From positions 796,375 to 860,374 of the forward strand of contig CM039502.1 of NCBI GenBank assembly GCA_022432975.1: a stretch of 64,000 nucleotides of DNA, given 5' to 3'. Positions within the stretch are counted from its first letter, which is position 1. Each line of letters opens with the position of its first letter. The notes under the pieces were generated by a model. That model was not told where the DNA came from and did no database searches. It worked only from the letters and a program-made list of their open reading frames with translations. The DNA comes from Begonia masoniana (lineage: Eukaryota; Streptophyta; Magnoliopsida; Cucurbitales; Begoniaceae). Of the stretch, positions 26,763-39,933 are shown one piece after another. Both the position numbers and the translations under genes were made by a program.

Positions 26763-29107
26763 TGTAACACCCGCGAATTTTTTTGTACGTACGTAGCATT
26801 AGATTAGACGTGTTAGGAGAGTTCAATTATTCAAATTTAGTGATGTGCATTGAAGAGTAATAGAGAAAAGAGAAGTGGAGGTGTTGACCATTCAAACTAA
26901 AACAAGTTGAAAAGTCAAAAGTATTTGGTTTGAAAAGTCAATGTATAATTTAACCAATAAGAAAGGACTTGGAAAGATTGCATGAGGATGAGGTGGATGG
27001 CAGCCACGTGGGAGGTTATTAAAGGATGCATGAGGGTGAGGTGGATGGCAGCCACGTGGGAGGTTATTAAAGGGACAAGTGGTGGGTGCATGAGGGGGAG
27101 GTGGATGGCAGCCACGTGGGAGGTTATTAAAGGGACAAGTGGTGGGTGGATTTTATAATTTGGAAGAAATTTGTGGAGGTAAAGAAAAAGGGGAAAAACT
27201 GTATGTTAAAATTAGGTTTTTTTCAACTTTCTTCCTCATTTTTGGTTCTCTCCTCCACGAAATTTCCAGCCCCTCTCCTCCTCCATTTCATCCATTTTGA
27301 CAAGGGTTTTTAAGGTAAAAAATTATGGGTTTTGGTTTGGTTTCACTTAGGTGTTGATTTGTGAGTGGTTTAGTGAGTTTTAAGTGGGTTTTGTGAGAAT
27401 TTGGAAAACCTTAAAGGGGAATTCCGAAAATTTCACTCCCTTGGTTATTTTTCTTCCTCTTGTGATGATTAAAGCTTTGAAAATGTTAGTTTAGGTTGTT
27501 TGAGTGATTAGATTAAGGATTGGATGGAAGTTACACAAAAACCAATTTTTAGCAAATGTGTACCCGGTTCTGTTTTTGTGTTTTTGGTTCGGCCAAGTTG
27601 GTTGTTTGGTTAATTTGAGTATGTCAATGGATAGTAGACGTGTAGAGGTTTACGGATTGGGGTGGCACGTCGAAATCCATTGAGAAACGAATAAGTTGTG
27701 GCCGTTTGAAGTTGGACGGTTGGAAATTGTGTGAAAATCGGGTTTGAGTGTTTTAGGTTGAAAAGTGATATTGGTTTGCTTTAGTTGGTTTCTTTAGTAT
27801 TCCTTAGGTTGTTACTAAGTGATTTTGTTCTTATTTGTTAGGTAATTGCACGAGTGAATTATCGGACGAAGTGAATAATTGAATTGCGAGCTACCAGGTA
27901 AGTAGTGGAGTGCTTGTTTGTTGCCTTCGGGCCTACACCATAGAATGGTAGGGATTGTTTGTTTGTTTGTTGTGTTTTAATTTGCGTCATGCATTGTGTG
28001 TCATGCATCATCGTTTTCTAACTACGAAACCACGTGTTTTGCATGCTTGAGTGGTGAGAATGAATTGAAAGATAAGAAAATTGATATGCAACCTGGTCTC
28101 GAGTAGAATAGCCTCGTCGGGCACGTGGCTCGCTGAGCACCCCACGGGGGATTTACTTGAGATGCTATGCTAATGTACGTAATGTGTCGTGAGTATGAAT
28201 GCCTCGATATGTTTGTGCTTGAAGGCACAATGAGGATTCTACGATCGATTGGGGGAGATTTGGTTGGCCGTTCAGGATTGTGTTAGGGCGTGTGCCTCCG
28301 GTCTTGCTCCGTGGGTCAAGGTGTGGCCGTCCAGGATTGTGTTGGGGCGTGTGCCTACTTGATTCACATGAAAGTGGAAGATAAATGTAACCAGAACGAG
28401 AAGAAAACAACGGAGTGTGTAGAAACTGCATGTTAGGGTTGAGTTGAGCATTTTGTGTGTTAAGGTGCATTATTTCCCTACTTGCTAAGCGTTAGGCTTA
28501 CCTTTTTGTGTTCTATGGTGTAGGTGACGAGTATTATACAGGTGAGATAGACGGGACCGCCGAGGATTAGGCCACAGTCGGAGGAGTACGGAGTCCGCCG
28601 GTGCAGGCTATTGTTGGGGCGTCTTGACCACCGTTTTCCTCGAGTTTGTGGGAGGTTGCTATTTTGTATGTAGATAGTTGGTATATAGATAGTTGGTGAG
28701 TGTTCTAAGTTGTTTTGATGAGTTAACTTGTTTAAATTGTGATAGGTTTTGGTACATGGCATTTGTAAATAGTTTCGTAACTATTTTGGAAAGTTTCAAG
28801 TCGGGATGTTATTTGATTGATGGATAATGGTTGTAAGTGTTTGTGGTTTGAACTAGTTTGATTCTGGGTTTTAATTGCAGGTTTTGGTTTATCGAATTTT
28901 AGGCGTTATGCCGTCCGTTTTGATTTTTAATTTTTTTTATTTCCAAATTATTTTAACTTGACATTTTCAGACGTATTTTAAACGTATTTTGGGCACGTCC
29001 GAAAACCGAGTCGAAAAATTATTAAAATTTTTTAAAAAATGTCGTTTTAAACGCGGGTTGGGTTTGCAATGTGACGCACCGAGCCGGGGCGGGTTCGGGG
29101 TGTTACA
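26763..29107. mobile_element. Solo LTR of a gypsy-type element, inside copia integrase
   Basis: The 2345-bp segment starts TGTAACACCC and ends GGGTGTTACA, the 10-bp inverted ends typical of long gypsy (Tekay/Del-like) LTRs, and is flanked by a perfect 5-bp duplication TGTGG (26758-26762 and 29108-29112). Removing it with one duplication restores the integrase reading LTT-PYSSQQNG. It has no coding capacity. A single LTR with a target duplication is the product of recombination between the two LTRs of a full element. Confidence 0.93.
26980..27149. repeat. Three tandem copies within the solo LTR
   Basis: Three imperfect copies of a unit containing GAGGTGGATGGCAGCCACGT and GGGAGGTTATTAAAGG lie head to tail. 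The last two also carry GGACAAGTGGTGGGTG. Each copy has a CACGTG G-box. They lie in the left third of the LTR. Confidence 0.9.
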
Positions 29108-31003
29108 TGTGGTCAAGAATCTTTTGATTCCTTGTTCCTCACAATAGCTTGTGAAGGCGGTTGACATATACTCTCCGCCTCTATCAGATCGTAAAGCTTT
29201 GATGTAGAGACCAGTTGTCTTCTCCACTAGCACCTTAAATTTCTTGAATATTTCAAATGCTTCCGATTTTTCCTTCAAGAAATAAACCCAAGTCTTTCTT
29301 GTGTAATCATCAATGAAAGTAATGAAATACCTCTTCTCACTAAGAGATTTCAGTGTGATTGGGCCGCATGTGTCGGTGTGTACCAACTCGAGAGATCTCC
29401 TTGCACGATATTTTGCCTTCTTTTGAAATGTACTCCTTGCTTGTTTGCCGAGTACGCATCCCTCGCAAAATTTCTTGGTGTAGTCCATGTCAGGTAGCCC
29501 ATGGACCATTTCCTTCTTTGCTAACTCTTTTAGGCCCCCGTAATTTAAGTGTCCAAACCATAAATGCCATAACCATTCTTTGTCCTCCATATTTACTTGT
29601 AAACATCTTTCTTGCACGTTTTTCAAATTGAGTTTGAACATTCGATTCTTTGCCATCTCCACGTGTGCGAGCAAGCGACCATCTTTATCCTTCAAGTGCA
29701 ACATCCGGTCTTTCATGAAGACCGAACATCCCTTCTCCAATAATTGACCAATGCTGAGAATGTTACTCTTCAAGTCGGGCACATAGTAAACATCTTCCAT
29801 TGTTCCTTCCTTTCCATCCTTTTTGGAAAAACATATTTTTCCTTAGCCTTTGACTTGGACTTTCGAAGCATCTCCAAAAGACACATGTTTGTCTTTTATC
29901 TCTTGCATATCAACAAACAGATGTTTGTGTCCACACATATGATTGCTAGCACCAGTGTCGAGATACCATACCGTGTCGCTATCTGAAGTGGAACCTTTTT
30001 GGGTCATCATGAGAACGCCGTCGTCTTTTGTCTCATATTCCGCGACTAGATTCGCGTTTTCTTCCACCTTCTTCTCAGAGTAGCACTCCTTTGCATAGTG
30101 TCCATACTTACTGCAGTTGTAACACTCAATATTTGAACGATATGCCCGGCCACCTCTTCTACGACTGTGTCCTCGTCCACGCCAATTTTGTTGGCTGATC
30201 TCGCCCTTCTCTTCATGATTATTTCCGCGACCACGGCCTCGGCCACGACCAAAACCATGACCACCACGACCTCATCCTCTTCCTCGATTGTGTTGCGCGT
30301 ACATTGCTTTATCCTCCTTGATAGTCGCCTTCGTTTGTAAGGCCTCCTCTAAGACTTCTTGTTTCTTTTTCTTCTTCCTTTGTTCATGTGCTTCAAGAGA
30401 GCCCGCGAGTTCATCGATAGTCATCTCTTCCAAATCCTTCGACTCCTCGATTGCGCATACAACATTCTCAAAATTCTCAGTCAATGACCGAAGAATTTTC
30501 TCCACGACCCTTGCATCCGTGAGGGTTTCTCCATTGCGTTTGAGTTGATTCACCACCGTTTGCACACGTGTGATATAAGTTGATATGTCTTCTGACTCTT
30601 TCATCTTCATGGCTTCCAATTCGCCTCGAAGTGTTTGAAGCCGCACTTGTTTAACTCGGTCGGCACCCTTGAACACCTTTTGCAAGGTATTCCATGCTTC
30701 CTTTGAAGTTGATGCACTAGCAATCTTCTCAAAACCCGACTCATCTACTGCTTGAAACAAAAGGTAGAGAGCGGTCTTGTCCTTCACTCGCATTTCTTTC
30801 AACGCTTTTAATTGATTCGCCGTCAAAGAATCAATAGCTTCCACCTCCGTGAAGCCGATTTCGACAACTTCCCATGCGTCTTGTGCGCCAAGCAATGCAC
30901 GCATTTGAATACTCCAATTGTCGTAGTTTGTCTTGGTGAGTCGTGGCAGCGGCATTTGTCCCAACGATGTGCTCCTATAGTTCGCCATGCTCTGATACCA
31001 ATT

Positions 31004-31223
31004 TGATACTCGAATATTGTTTATTTTTGGAGAGGAAGAAAAAAAGGACACCAAACAATGATCTTCACAAATGAAGTTTTTATTTTACTTCTCTCTATTT
31101 TTCATTCAAACATATTGCACTATTTCTAGAGGCATGCTTGACTCTTTACATTCATAACATAAACATAATTAAATACTATAAAACATCACATTTATTCCTA
31201 ACATTTATTCTTGGCTGTTCTCC
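31004..31223 (-). repeat. 5' LTR of the copia element
   Basis: It matches 24220-24437 in direct orientation. On the minus strand it precedes the primer-binding site. The low divergence between the two LTRs shows a fairly recent insertion. Confidence 0.8.
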
Positions 31224-31591
31224 AATCGCAGCCCCCTGTTCTCCACGGGGGTCGACGCCCTCCTTCTCCCCCTGTTCGGGGGATGATGAGGTGGAAAACA
31301 TTTCGGTAAAAAAAAAATCTCAATAGATTGTTTTTGGGAAAAAATATGATTAAGAAAATTAGAGCGAAAATAGTCGAATATTCTTTGAAAATGGTTATGG
31401 GATAAAATTCACCAAAAGTGAAAATCGACGACTGACGGCTGAGTGTGAAGATGGGTGTGAGTGGCGACTGCATGCTTCTAAGATGCAAGACGAGCATACA
31501 TTTCAAATAAAGAGTTTGATCGATTCTAATAGCTGTTCGAAGAAAATTTAAAATCGACACGGTAGAGCGAAATGAGTGGCAAATCATTATC

Positions 31592-33290
31592 TTGATAGGT
31601 TCAAAATTCAACATACGTGGGAAATCTCTTCTATTATCGAGACTAGTGATGAATGATTTGACCGTCAACATTACACTCAGTCTTGCCAGAAGAGCGAGAA
31701 GCGTAGCTCGAACACTTAACGAAGACAAGTTTGACGAACAATACAAACTAATCTGGTCGTACGTAGCAGAAATATGTAGATCAAATCCAGGTAGCACATT
31801 AAAAATACATACTTACGAGATGATGGATGATTCATTGGTATACTAAAAAATGTATATGTGCATGACTGCTTGCAAGGTAGGTTTACTGCAGCACAGTCGC
31901 TCTGTTATCTGTTTGGATGGTTGTCATCTGAAGGGCTCGTGTACCGGCCAATTACTCGCAGCCGTCAATATTGATGACAACAATGAAATATATCTCGTTG
32001 TTGTTGCCAACGTCGAAAACAATCCACGAACACATGTACATGGTTTTTCCAACATTTGAAGCAATACCTATACACTGGATCGGGCGAGGGATAGACAATT
32101 ATTTCAGATCGACAAAATGTATAATGCATTTCTCGTACCGCTTATTTAGTGGTGTAATTGTACTCTGTAAGAAAATTCTATCTAGAAGACTGGATTTTAA
32201 GTGGGACCGTTTGTGACCCCTGCAGCCTTTCCTGGGAACTTACTTGAAAAGATAATTATGTTTATGAGATTGTCTAGTACAATCTTTCTTGGGAATTATC
32301 TGATCAGTACTCTCCACGTTATATTTTATGTTGACTCTGTTTTTCTTTCAAATATTAAGATTTGCTGAAGGCTCTGACAGATGAATTAGAACACGGCGAA
32401 CACTGCTACTGCCTTTGGCATATGAAGGTCAATTTCAAAAATCTATTTTGGGGCAAAGCGTACAGAGATGCGATATGAAATGCAGCCAGGGCAACCACAA
32501 GTAATCATTTCGAGGTAGAAATGAGAAAACTACATCAGCTTAACCCGGATGCCCACGTATGACTTCGAGAAGAAGAGCCTAGATATTGGACCAGTCATGT
32601 CCTTTTCTTCAATCCCCAAGTGCGAAATGAGCTTTGAATAATTTGTGTGAGTCATTTAATGCAGTTTTATTGTCGGCCAGAGACAAATCGACCATGACCA
32701 TGTTCGAGATGATCACACAGGGCTTGATGACTCGCATTGTGAAAAAATTTGAGAAGTTGGCCCAATCAACAGATATCTTGTGTCTCTGGATAAGCAAAAA
32801 GCTTGAGAAGCTAGAAAGTGCAGCTCGAAATTGGAGTGCTGTGCTTGCGGGAGGTGCACGATTTGAGGTAAGTAACGACAATGAACAATACGTTGTCGAC
32901 ATGAATATATTTGCGTGCAATTGTAATAGGTGGAAGCTTACTGGAATCTCGTGTGTCCATTTTATTTCATGCATGTATTGCTTGAGAGTAGCACCGAAGA
33001 ATTACGTGCATCAATACTATCACCGGACAACTTACCCGCAGATGTACTCACACTTTGTTCAACCCTTGAGCGGCCACAAAATGTGGCCGCAAATACCAAA
33101 TCTGAAAAGGAACTCCTCCTGCCAAGAAAATATCGCAAACCTGATAGGTCGAAGAAGATAAGAGTGCGATATTGTCGATGAATACTCGAGTTCAACAATT
33201 AGTAAGAAGAACTTAAAGATGTCGTGTGGTATATGTCGGCAGAAGGGGCATAATAGTTGCACTTGTCCTCACCGGTGATCCACTTCAGGT
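31592..33290 (+). pseudogene. MURA-like Mutator transposase, decayed
   Basis: Plus-strand pieces of a MULE transposase lie in order but in broken frames. The transposase core shows VICLDGCHLKGSCTGQLLAA and then VNIDDNNEIYLVVVANVENN (31900-32030). Next comes CYCLWHMKVNFKNLFWGKAY (about 32402), the NNLCESFNAVLLSARDKSTM part (32634 onward), the SWIM zinc finger CNCNRWKLTGISCVHFISCM (about 32915-32975), and a C-terminal CCHC knuckle CGICRQKGHNSCTC (about 33225). Several stops and frameshifts separate them. It belongs to the 24096-36372 element and explains its Mutator-type ends. Confidence 0.88.
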
Positions 33291-33670
33291 GCTGCTTTGC
33301 AAGAGACGTTTATGAGTTTCAACACATTTGACGGGACGTAGGTACAATCCAACACATTTCGTTCATAAACACACTGTAAATCTGTTTTAATATAGTTTTC
33401 ATTATGTGCAAGAATCTTCTACACACGGCTATAGAAGAAGAAACATATGACTATCTTTCGGGCTGTAATTTGTTATATTGGCTTCTTCAAACCAGAAAGA
33501 CATTGCAAAGCTTAATGCTTGTAAGACATGTTTCGTTTCAGTTTGTTTTATGACTCTTCCATGGCTATCTTTACACAGTTCCTACAAATTCAAATCACAA
33601 ATATATACTCAACAGTCAGATTCTAGTACAAATACTATACATCAAAATATAAAATTAAAGTATATCAAAT

Positions 33671-34839
33671 TTACAAATGACAAGTAAAATACATCAAATG
33701 AAATACAACATCTAAACTATACAATGCATGAGGGACATCGTCGTCTTCGGACGTCATCCAATCCGCCATCCTCTCATTGAGATCTCTAAGGAACTCACTG
33801 AGATAGTCTTGTGACTCAACCACATTTTTCTGGCTTAGGGTGTGCTCCTCGACCCTGCCTATGAGCAACTTCATCCTCTGCTCCCTCTGTTGCTGCACCT
33901 GATACATATGTTGCATCTGCTGCTGCATCTTATACATCTGCTTGAGGGGCAAATGGCGGCGAAGTGGCAGTGGCAAGGGCGTACTCCTCCATCGGAACAT
34001 CCCGAGATGTGGAGGCCCCGAGATCTTCCTTTAGCATCCAAGACCCAGTGAATTCGACAAGGTTAATCCGAGTCAAATGAAGCCTGTCAAATAGATCGAC
34101 GGATCTTGAAAGCTCTCAGCTGCTCTACAATGGGCACATGAACTTCGCTCCACGATCTTCCAAACCAGTGTCCCGCATGGTAGATTCTTGTTCTTTGTTC
34201 GCACGATCTCTTCTCTAAGACATAGAGATTCATCCAGCTCACTAGATCTCTATGTCTATGCCTAAGCAGCATGGTGTGGCTGATAAGGTTGTGAACAACC
34301 TGAGATTTTACATTCAAGTGCGTCGACTTTGGTTTGACGAAGACTGCAATTTTTGAATTACAATGAATTTGCCTAAGAAACTGTAAGTCATCTGCTGTTC
34401 TTGCAAAATCACACTCTCGAGAAGCATGATAGTATCTGGCTGCGTCTTTTACAACAAATTCCAGCAGTTCTTTCACATCGCCTGCACCTATGATAATATC
34501 TGTATCTACCCTACCCTCCCGTAGTGGTCAAATTCACGTAAAATAAAAGAACTATTTTGTCGGAGCTGTTTCCCCGCATGTTGTAGACCCCGTGCAATGC
34601 GATGCTGTCAAACATTTCTTTTATCTCCAACGACTCTCAGCCGTTGAAGTTGGCAGTCTTCCCATAAATAATCGAGCGGATTGACATATTCTTCTTGAAT
34701 TGTTGTTGACATGCCTGGTTTCGAAATTCCATTGATAGATAACTAGGCGGCGGTCACAACACTTGATCCGGGGCACCTTGAGACGAAGGTGCCCGGTTTG
34801 ATGGGCCAGCTTGTGTTGGGGGGGAGCCTTTCGTTTCAA
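33671..34839 (-). pseudogene. Second gene of the MULE, minus strand, fragments
   Basis: Three minus-strand frames (34621-34839, 34087-34476, 33671-34000) look like pieces of one protein, with LLRHRHRDLVSWMNLYVL in the middle and a Gln/Met-rich coiled coil (MYKMQQQMQHMYQVQQQREQ) followed by a long acidic-ended helix at the C-terminus. This resembles proteins of unknown function often labelled plant transposon proteins. I do not recognise a fold or a host homologue. Stops and shifts make it non-functional. Confidence 0.4.
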
Positions 34840-35396
34840 TTTTTTTTTTGGACCAATTGCAAATAGTAGAGTTTGGGATTTTCGGCGATTTCTTGGCTCG
34901 GGGTTAGGATTTTCGACGATTAAGCATCTCGACTTTCAAATTTTTGCCAATTCAGAGGCTCGATTTCTAATTTTTGACAGTGAAGGGCTTGGGTTTGAGT
35001 TATGGACGAAGAGGCTTCAGATTTTGGGCGGCGAGGGCTGAGATTTGAAAATTTTCGGCAATAAAAATCACAGATTCGGTGATTTTCCACGATTTGTCTC
35101 TCGATTTCAAAAGACAGAGGGTGCACAGGGGGCTGATCCTATTTATACTATCGAGGGATCGGCCCCCCATGTGAGGGATAACCTCCCCCGTTATCAGCCC
35201 TAGGGCTGAACACGGCCTCTCGCATTTAGAACACGGCGCCACGTGTCTTGAACGTTTTAAAATTGCTCTGTAACACGGGGGGCCGACCTAAAACACACCC
35301 CCCCAATCCCGGGTTTTTCTACGTGCAAAGCACCTGCGAGGGGGATTATATCCCCCCGCATCGACCACCGAATAGAACTGGGGGCCCACGCTTGGA
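34840..35396. other. MULE interior, GC-rich non-coding
   Basis: No gene is supported. From about 35150 the DNA is GC-rich with runs such as ACGGGGGGCCG and C7 stretches. It sits between the second MULE gene and the Cassandra copies. Confidence 0.4.
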
Positions 35397-35608
35397 GAAC
35401 TGCTTGTGATGACACGTGGTGTCGTCGAGCTGAAGCCACGTGGCGGAGCCTGATCCGGGTGAGTCGGAGGGACCGCACGGCCTGTTCCGGGTGAGCCGGA
35501 GGGTCGTTACAGCAATCCCACATCGCTTGGGGCAGTATATGAAAATGAAACATATGTTATGAAACTCTTCCAAGATAGTAAGACGCGTTTTGGAGCAAAA
35601 TTGGCAAC

Positions 35609-35690
35609 GAATCCCATAAGAACTCTGAAGTTAAAAGTGCTTCGGCGAGAGTAGTACCAGTTGGGTGATCGCCTGGGAAGTCCTCGCCAA
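35609..35690 (+). other. 5S-rRNA-like segment, first Cassandra LTR
   Basis: The stretch ATCCCATAAGAACTCTGAAG and then GGCGAGAGTAGTACCAGTTG, GGTGATCGCCTGGGAAGTCC follows plant 5S rRNA order closely, including the A-box and C-box promoter region. It is not a true 5S gene: the 5' third is missing and it is embedded in an LTR. It may still recruit RNA polymerase III. Confidence 0.85.
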
Positions 35691-36042
35691 ACAAAACCGT
35701 GAGAGGAGGATATTGGGTTACAACCCAATCCCCAGAGCGGACAATATCTTACTGGGAAAAAGGGTCGTTACAAACAGTATTAGAGCCTGTACCCAACCGA
35801 AATGTGGCCAACGAGGACGTTGGGCACCCAAGGGGGTAATTGTGATGATACGTGGTGCGGTCGGGCTGAAGCCACGTGGCGGAGCCTAATCCGGGTGAGC
35901 CAGAGGGACCGCACGGCCTGTTCCGGGTGAGCCGAAGGGTCGTTACAGCAATCCCACATCGCTTGGGGTAGTATATGAAAATGAAACATATGTAAGGAAA
36001 TTTTTCCAAGATAGTAAGACGCGTTTTGGAGCACAATTGGAA

Positions 36043-36127
36043 AAGGATCTCATAAGAACTCTGAAGTTAAAATTGCTTCGGCGAGAGTAGTACCAAGTTG
36101 GGTAACCGACTGGGAAGTCCTCACCAA
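36043..36127 (+). other. 5S-rRNA-like segment, second Cassandra LTR
   Basis: Same 5S-derived stretch as in the first LTR (CTCATAAGAACTCTGAAGTT, GGCGAGAGTAGTACCAAGTT, CTGGGAAGTCCTC), with a few more substitutions. Confidence 0.85.
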
Positions 36128-36372
36128 ACAAAGCCGTGAGGGGAGGATATTGGGTTACGACCCAATCCCCAGAGCGGACAATATCTTACTGGAAAAAGGG
36201 AACGTTACAACGGCCCCCGTTCTCTTTGTAAAAGTCGGAACAGGGGGCTATCGGCCGTTTGCCGGTGTTTAATTTGTAAGGTTTTTGACGGTTTGAAATT
36301 TAGTTGGTTAATACTTTAAGGATTTAAAAAAAAAAAAAATCAATACTTTGAGGTTTAAAATGCTTTTTACAC

Positions 36373-37723
36373 GAGAATCTATTAGGATTTAGCATAATTT
36401 TTGTAAGTGAAAATATGAGACAATTAATTAATTAATTCTCTAAAAGTGGTAAACTAATGTCAATATTAATAAGGTTAGTAATTAAGAAAATGATTAACTA
36501 GACGATGATTTAACACGAGCATAATGAAACAAAATAATATTGACGATAATGTTGTGAATGATTATCATTAAATTGCTAGGATTATGTATATTAAAATAGC
36601 ATAATCTTTTTTTATAAAAAAAGTAATTGTGAAGTATGTGTTGAGGAAGAGTGAAGAAGAAAGCGTCTCGTAAAGACTGGATATCAGAGGGAAAAGAAAA
36701 TTTATCCAGAGGATAAGGTTATCACCCAAGCCAGATTTGCATGATCCACTAAATTGTAGTTCAAGTCGGCCAGAGCAAATTTTGTTGTCCAAGGTCTGGC
36801 ATGTTGACCTCAATCTATTGCTGAATTTTTGGGCATGCAAACTGACTATTTTTCTTTCTGTAACAACTAATAAAAAGTGAGATGGTAGAACTCACTCCAA
36901 TGACTATTTCAATGAGTAAGATAATCATCTTTATATTTATCCAGGACCGTTTGCTTTGGTTTTATCGATGTGAGATAACACCCGTCCACACGTCCAACGT
37001 GATTGTTTTTTTTTTTTTTTTATTTTAGTGTGTTTAATCATTTCTCACATCGTATAGATTTAGCTTATAGTTATACCATGATAGAAAGTGAAAAAGTAGA
37101 ATTCACTCTAAAAGTTAGCTCAAAGAGTGAGCCTCATATTTATACAAGACGATTTGTTTTGATTTTGTCAATATGAGACAACATCAACGACGCTCTTTAC
37201 AAAATCACCAGGTACCGTAGCTTGGTTACTTTTCGTTGCCATTGTGTTGGCTTCTAACACAAACTCGCCCTGCATGCAAAGTTACGTGTGAGAAACACCT
37301 CATAGCCTGATATGAGGTCAGGATGCAATGGCTTAGGACAAAAAAAAAAAAATCGGATCGGCCAGGCCATTTGATCTTTTATCGAGCGGGAATAACTTAC
37401 ACGTCGTGTTAAGCAAACTAAGGAATTGGTTCCAATGGAGCCTGAGTTAGTTCAAAACAAAGAACACCTTGGAAAATCCGAAGAGATTGAGTTTCCCTTG
37501 AATGATTCACTAATGCCAATTTATAAAAGTTAAAAATAGGGTTTACTGCTGGTTTTGTCCATTAGGGTTCAGGACACTAAAAGTTTGTCTTCAAAATATT
37601 GTAATCATCGCGCAAAAGCAAAAAACAAACCAAGCAAAAGACAAGTAAATAACCATGTATATAAACGCCAGCACTTTGTAGATTCTAATCATAAAACTAA
37701 AACTACACTCGAGAGAGAGAGAG
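36373..37723. other. Intergenic DNA with tandem degenerate repeat; AP2 promoter
   Basis: No gene is supported. At about 36870-36990 and 37080-37190 lie two tandem copies of a degenerate unit (GTAGAACTCACTCCAATGAC / GTAGAATTCACTCTAAAAGT; then TTTGGTTTTATCGATGTGAG / TTTGATTTTGTCAATATGAG), related to 20770-20990. The last 200 bp are the AP2 gene promoter and leader, ending in a short GA run at 37711-37723. Confidence 0.5.
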
Positions 37724-39717
<1,994 letters not shown>

Positions 39718-39933
39718 AAAAGTCAACTTTGTAAGCTTTCTACTTCCATCCTTAGTTTTTTAAGAACCTACTTTTCGGGGGTTTAATGAAATAGTCATAC
39801 TTGTCGACCCAGATCAGGTCCAACCCCTGTTTTTAGTAAGACAGTTCTCCCTAGATCTCACTGGCAGTCGCGATCTTTCTAAAAAATAGAAACAAATCGA
39901 CCAAGACTGCGATGGTTAAAAAATTTGCATACG

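Larger units (their letters stand above)
24591..30988 (-). pseudogene. Copia gag-pol polyprotein, disabled
   Basis: Starts MANYRSTSLGQMPLPRL at 30988. Gag is followed by a CCHC knuckle (CYNCSKYGHYAKEC, about 30083-30126), the protease motif WYLDTGASNHM (about 29936-29968), the integrase zinc site (HLWFGHLNYGG then CEGCVLGKQ) and HTDTCGPI. Integrase breaks at 29107 and resumes at 26762 (PYSSQQNGVAEKKNRT). Reverse transcriptase shows YVDDLIFM (about 25553-25576), and RNase H TLSTCEAEYVAAS, ending at 24591. Damage visible: an in-frame TGA at 30272 in the Gly/Arg-rich Gag tail (CGA to TGA type), a TAA at 29843, a frameshift near 25900 before FAPVARLETIRLL, and a TGA at about 24935. It cannot make a working polyprotein. 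Confidence 0.92.
24220..31223 (-). mobile_element. Ty1-copia retrotransposon inserted in the MULE terminal repeat
   Basis: Two LTRs in direct orientation (about 24220-24437 and 31004-31223) share nearly all of 200 bp. Read on the minus strand, the right LTR ends TATCA and is followed after AAT by TGGTATCAGAGC, a perfect initiator-methionine tRNA primer-binding site (at about 30989-31000). Gag, protease, integrase, reverse transcriptase and RNase H follow in copia order. The outer LTR ends and the target-site duplication could not be fixed. A 2.3-kb solo LTR interrupts the integrase. Confidence 0.92.
35397..36209 (+). mobile_element. Cassandra-type TRIM, two LTR copies plus extra internal segment
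   Basis: Two direct repeats of about 266 bp (about 35507-35772 and 35943-36209) both start near TTACAGCAATCCCACATCGC, end in CGTTACA and contain a 5S-rRNA-derived segment, the defining trait of Cassandra. After the first LTR, AGTATTAGAGCC is a degenerate methionine-tRNA primer site. The internal segment (35773-35942) recurs upstream of the first LTR at about 35397-35506 (GCTGAAGCCACGTGGCGGAG in both), so the order is internal-LTR-internal-LTR, a remnant of a tandem formed by recombination. It has no coding capacity, as expected for a TRIM. Confidence 0.88.
24096..36372. mobile_element. Mutator-like element (MULE), hosting three nested insertions
   Basis: The left end (GGTTAAAAAGTATTTTAGAC onward) is the reverse complement of the right end (36372 backward, GTGTAAAAAGCATTTTAAAC), and the match continues inward for at least 130 bp on each side. 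Both ends are flanked by the same 9 bp, GAGAATCTA (24087-24095 and 36373-36381), as expected for Mutator elements. Inside are a decayed MURA-like transposase on the plus strand and minus-strand frames of a second gene. A copia element (24220 to about 31223) splits the left terminal repeat, and a Cassandra TRIM lies just inside the right one. Without these guests the element was about 4.5 kb. Confidence 0.9.

Noticed and set aside
30985..31003. tRNA gene from the GGTATCAGAGC match
   Set aside because: Only the 3' 12 bases of initiator tRNA are matched; it is the primer-binding site of the copia element. The same holds at 47320-47340, 58790-58800 and 60720.
35609..36127. Genuine 5S rRNA genes
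   Set aside because: The 5' third is absent, each copy is diverged and embedded in an LTR of a Cassandra-type element.
35257..36131. Several 60-100-codon frames on both strands
   Set aside because: They read through Cassandra repeats and differ between the two copies.
36568..36840. 90-codon minus-strand frame
   Set aside because: No recognisable motif, no neighbours supporting a gene, AT-rich spacer.
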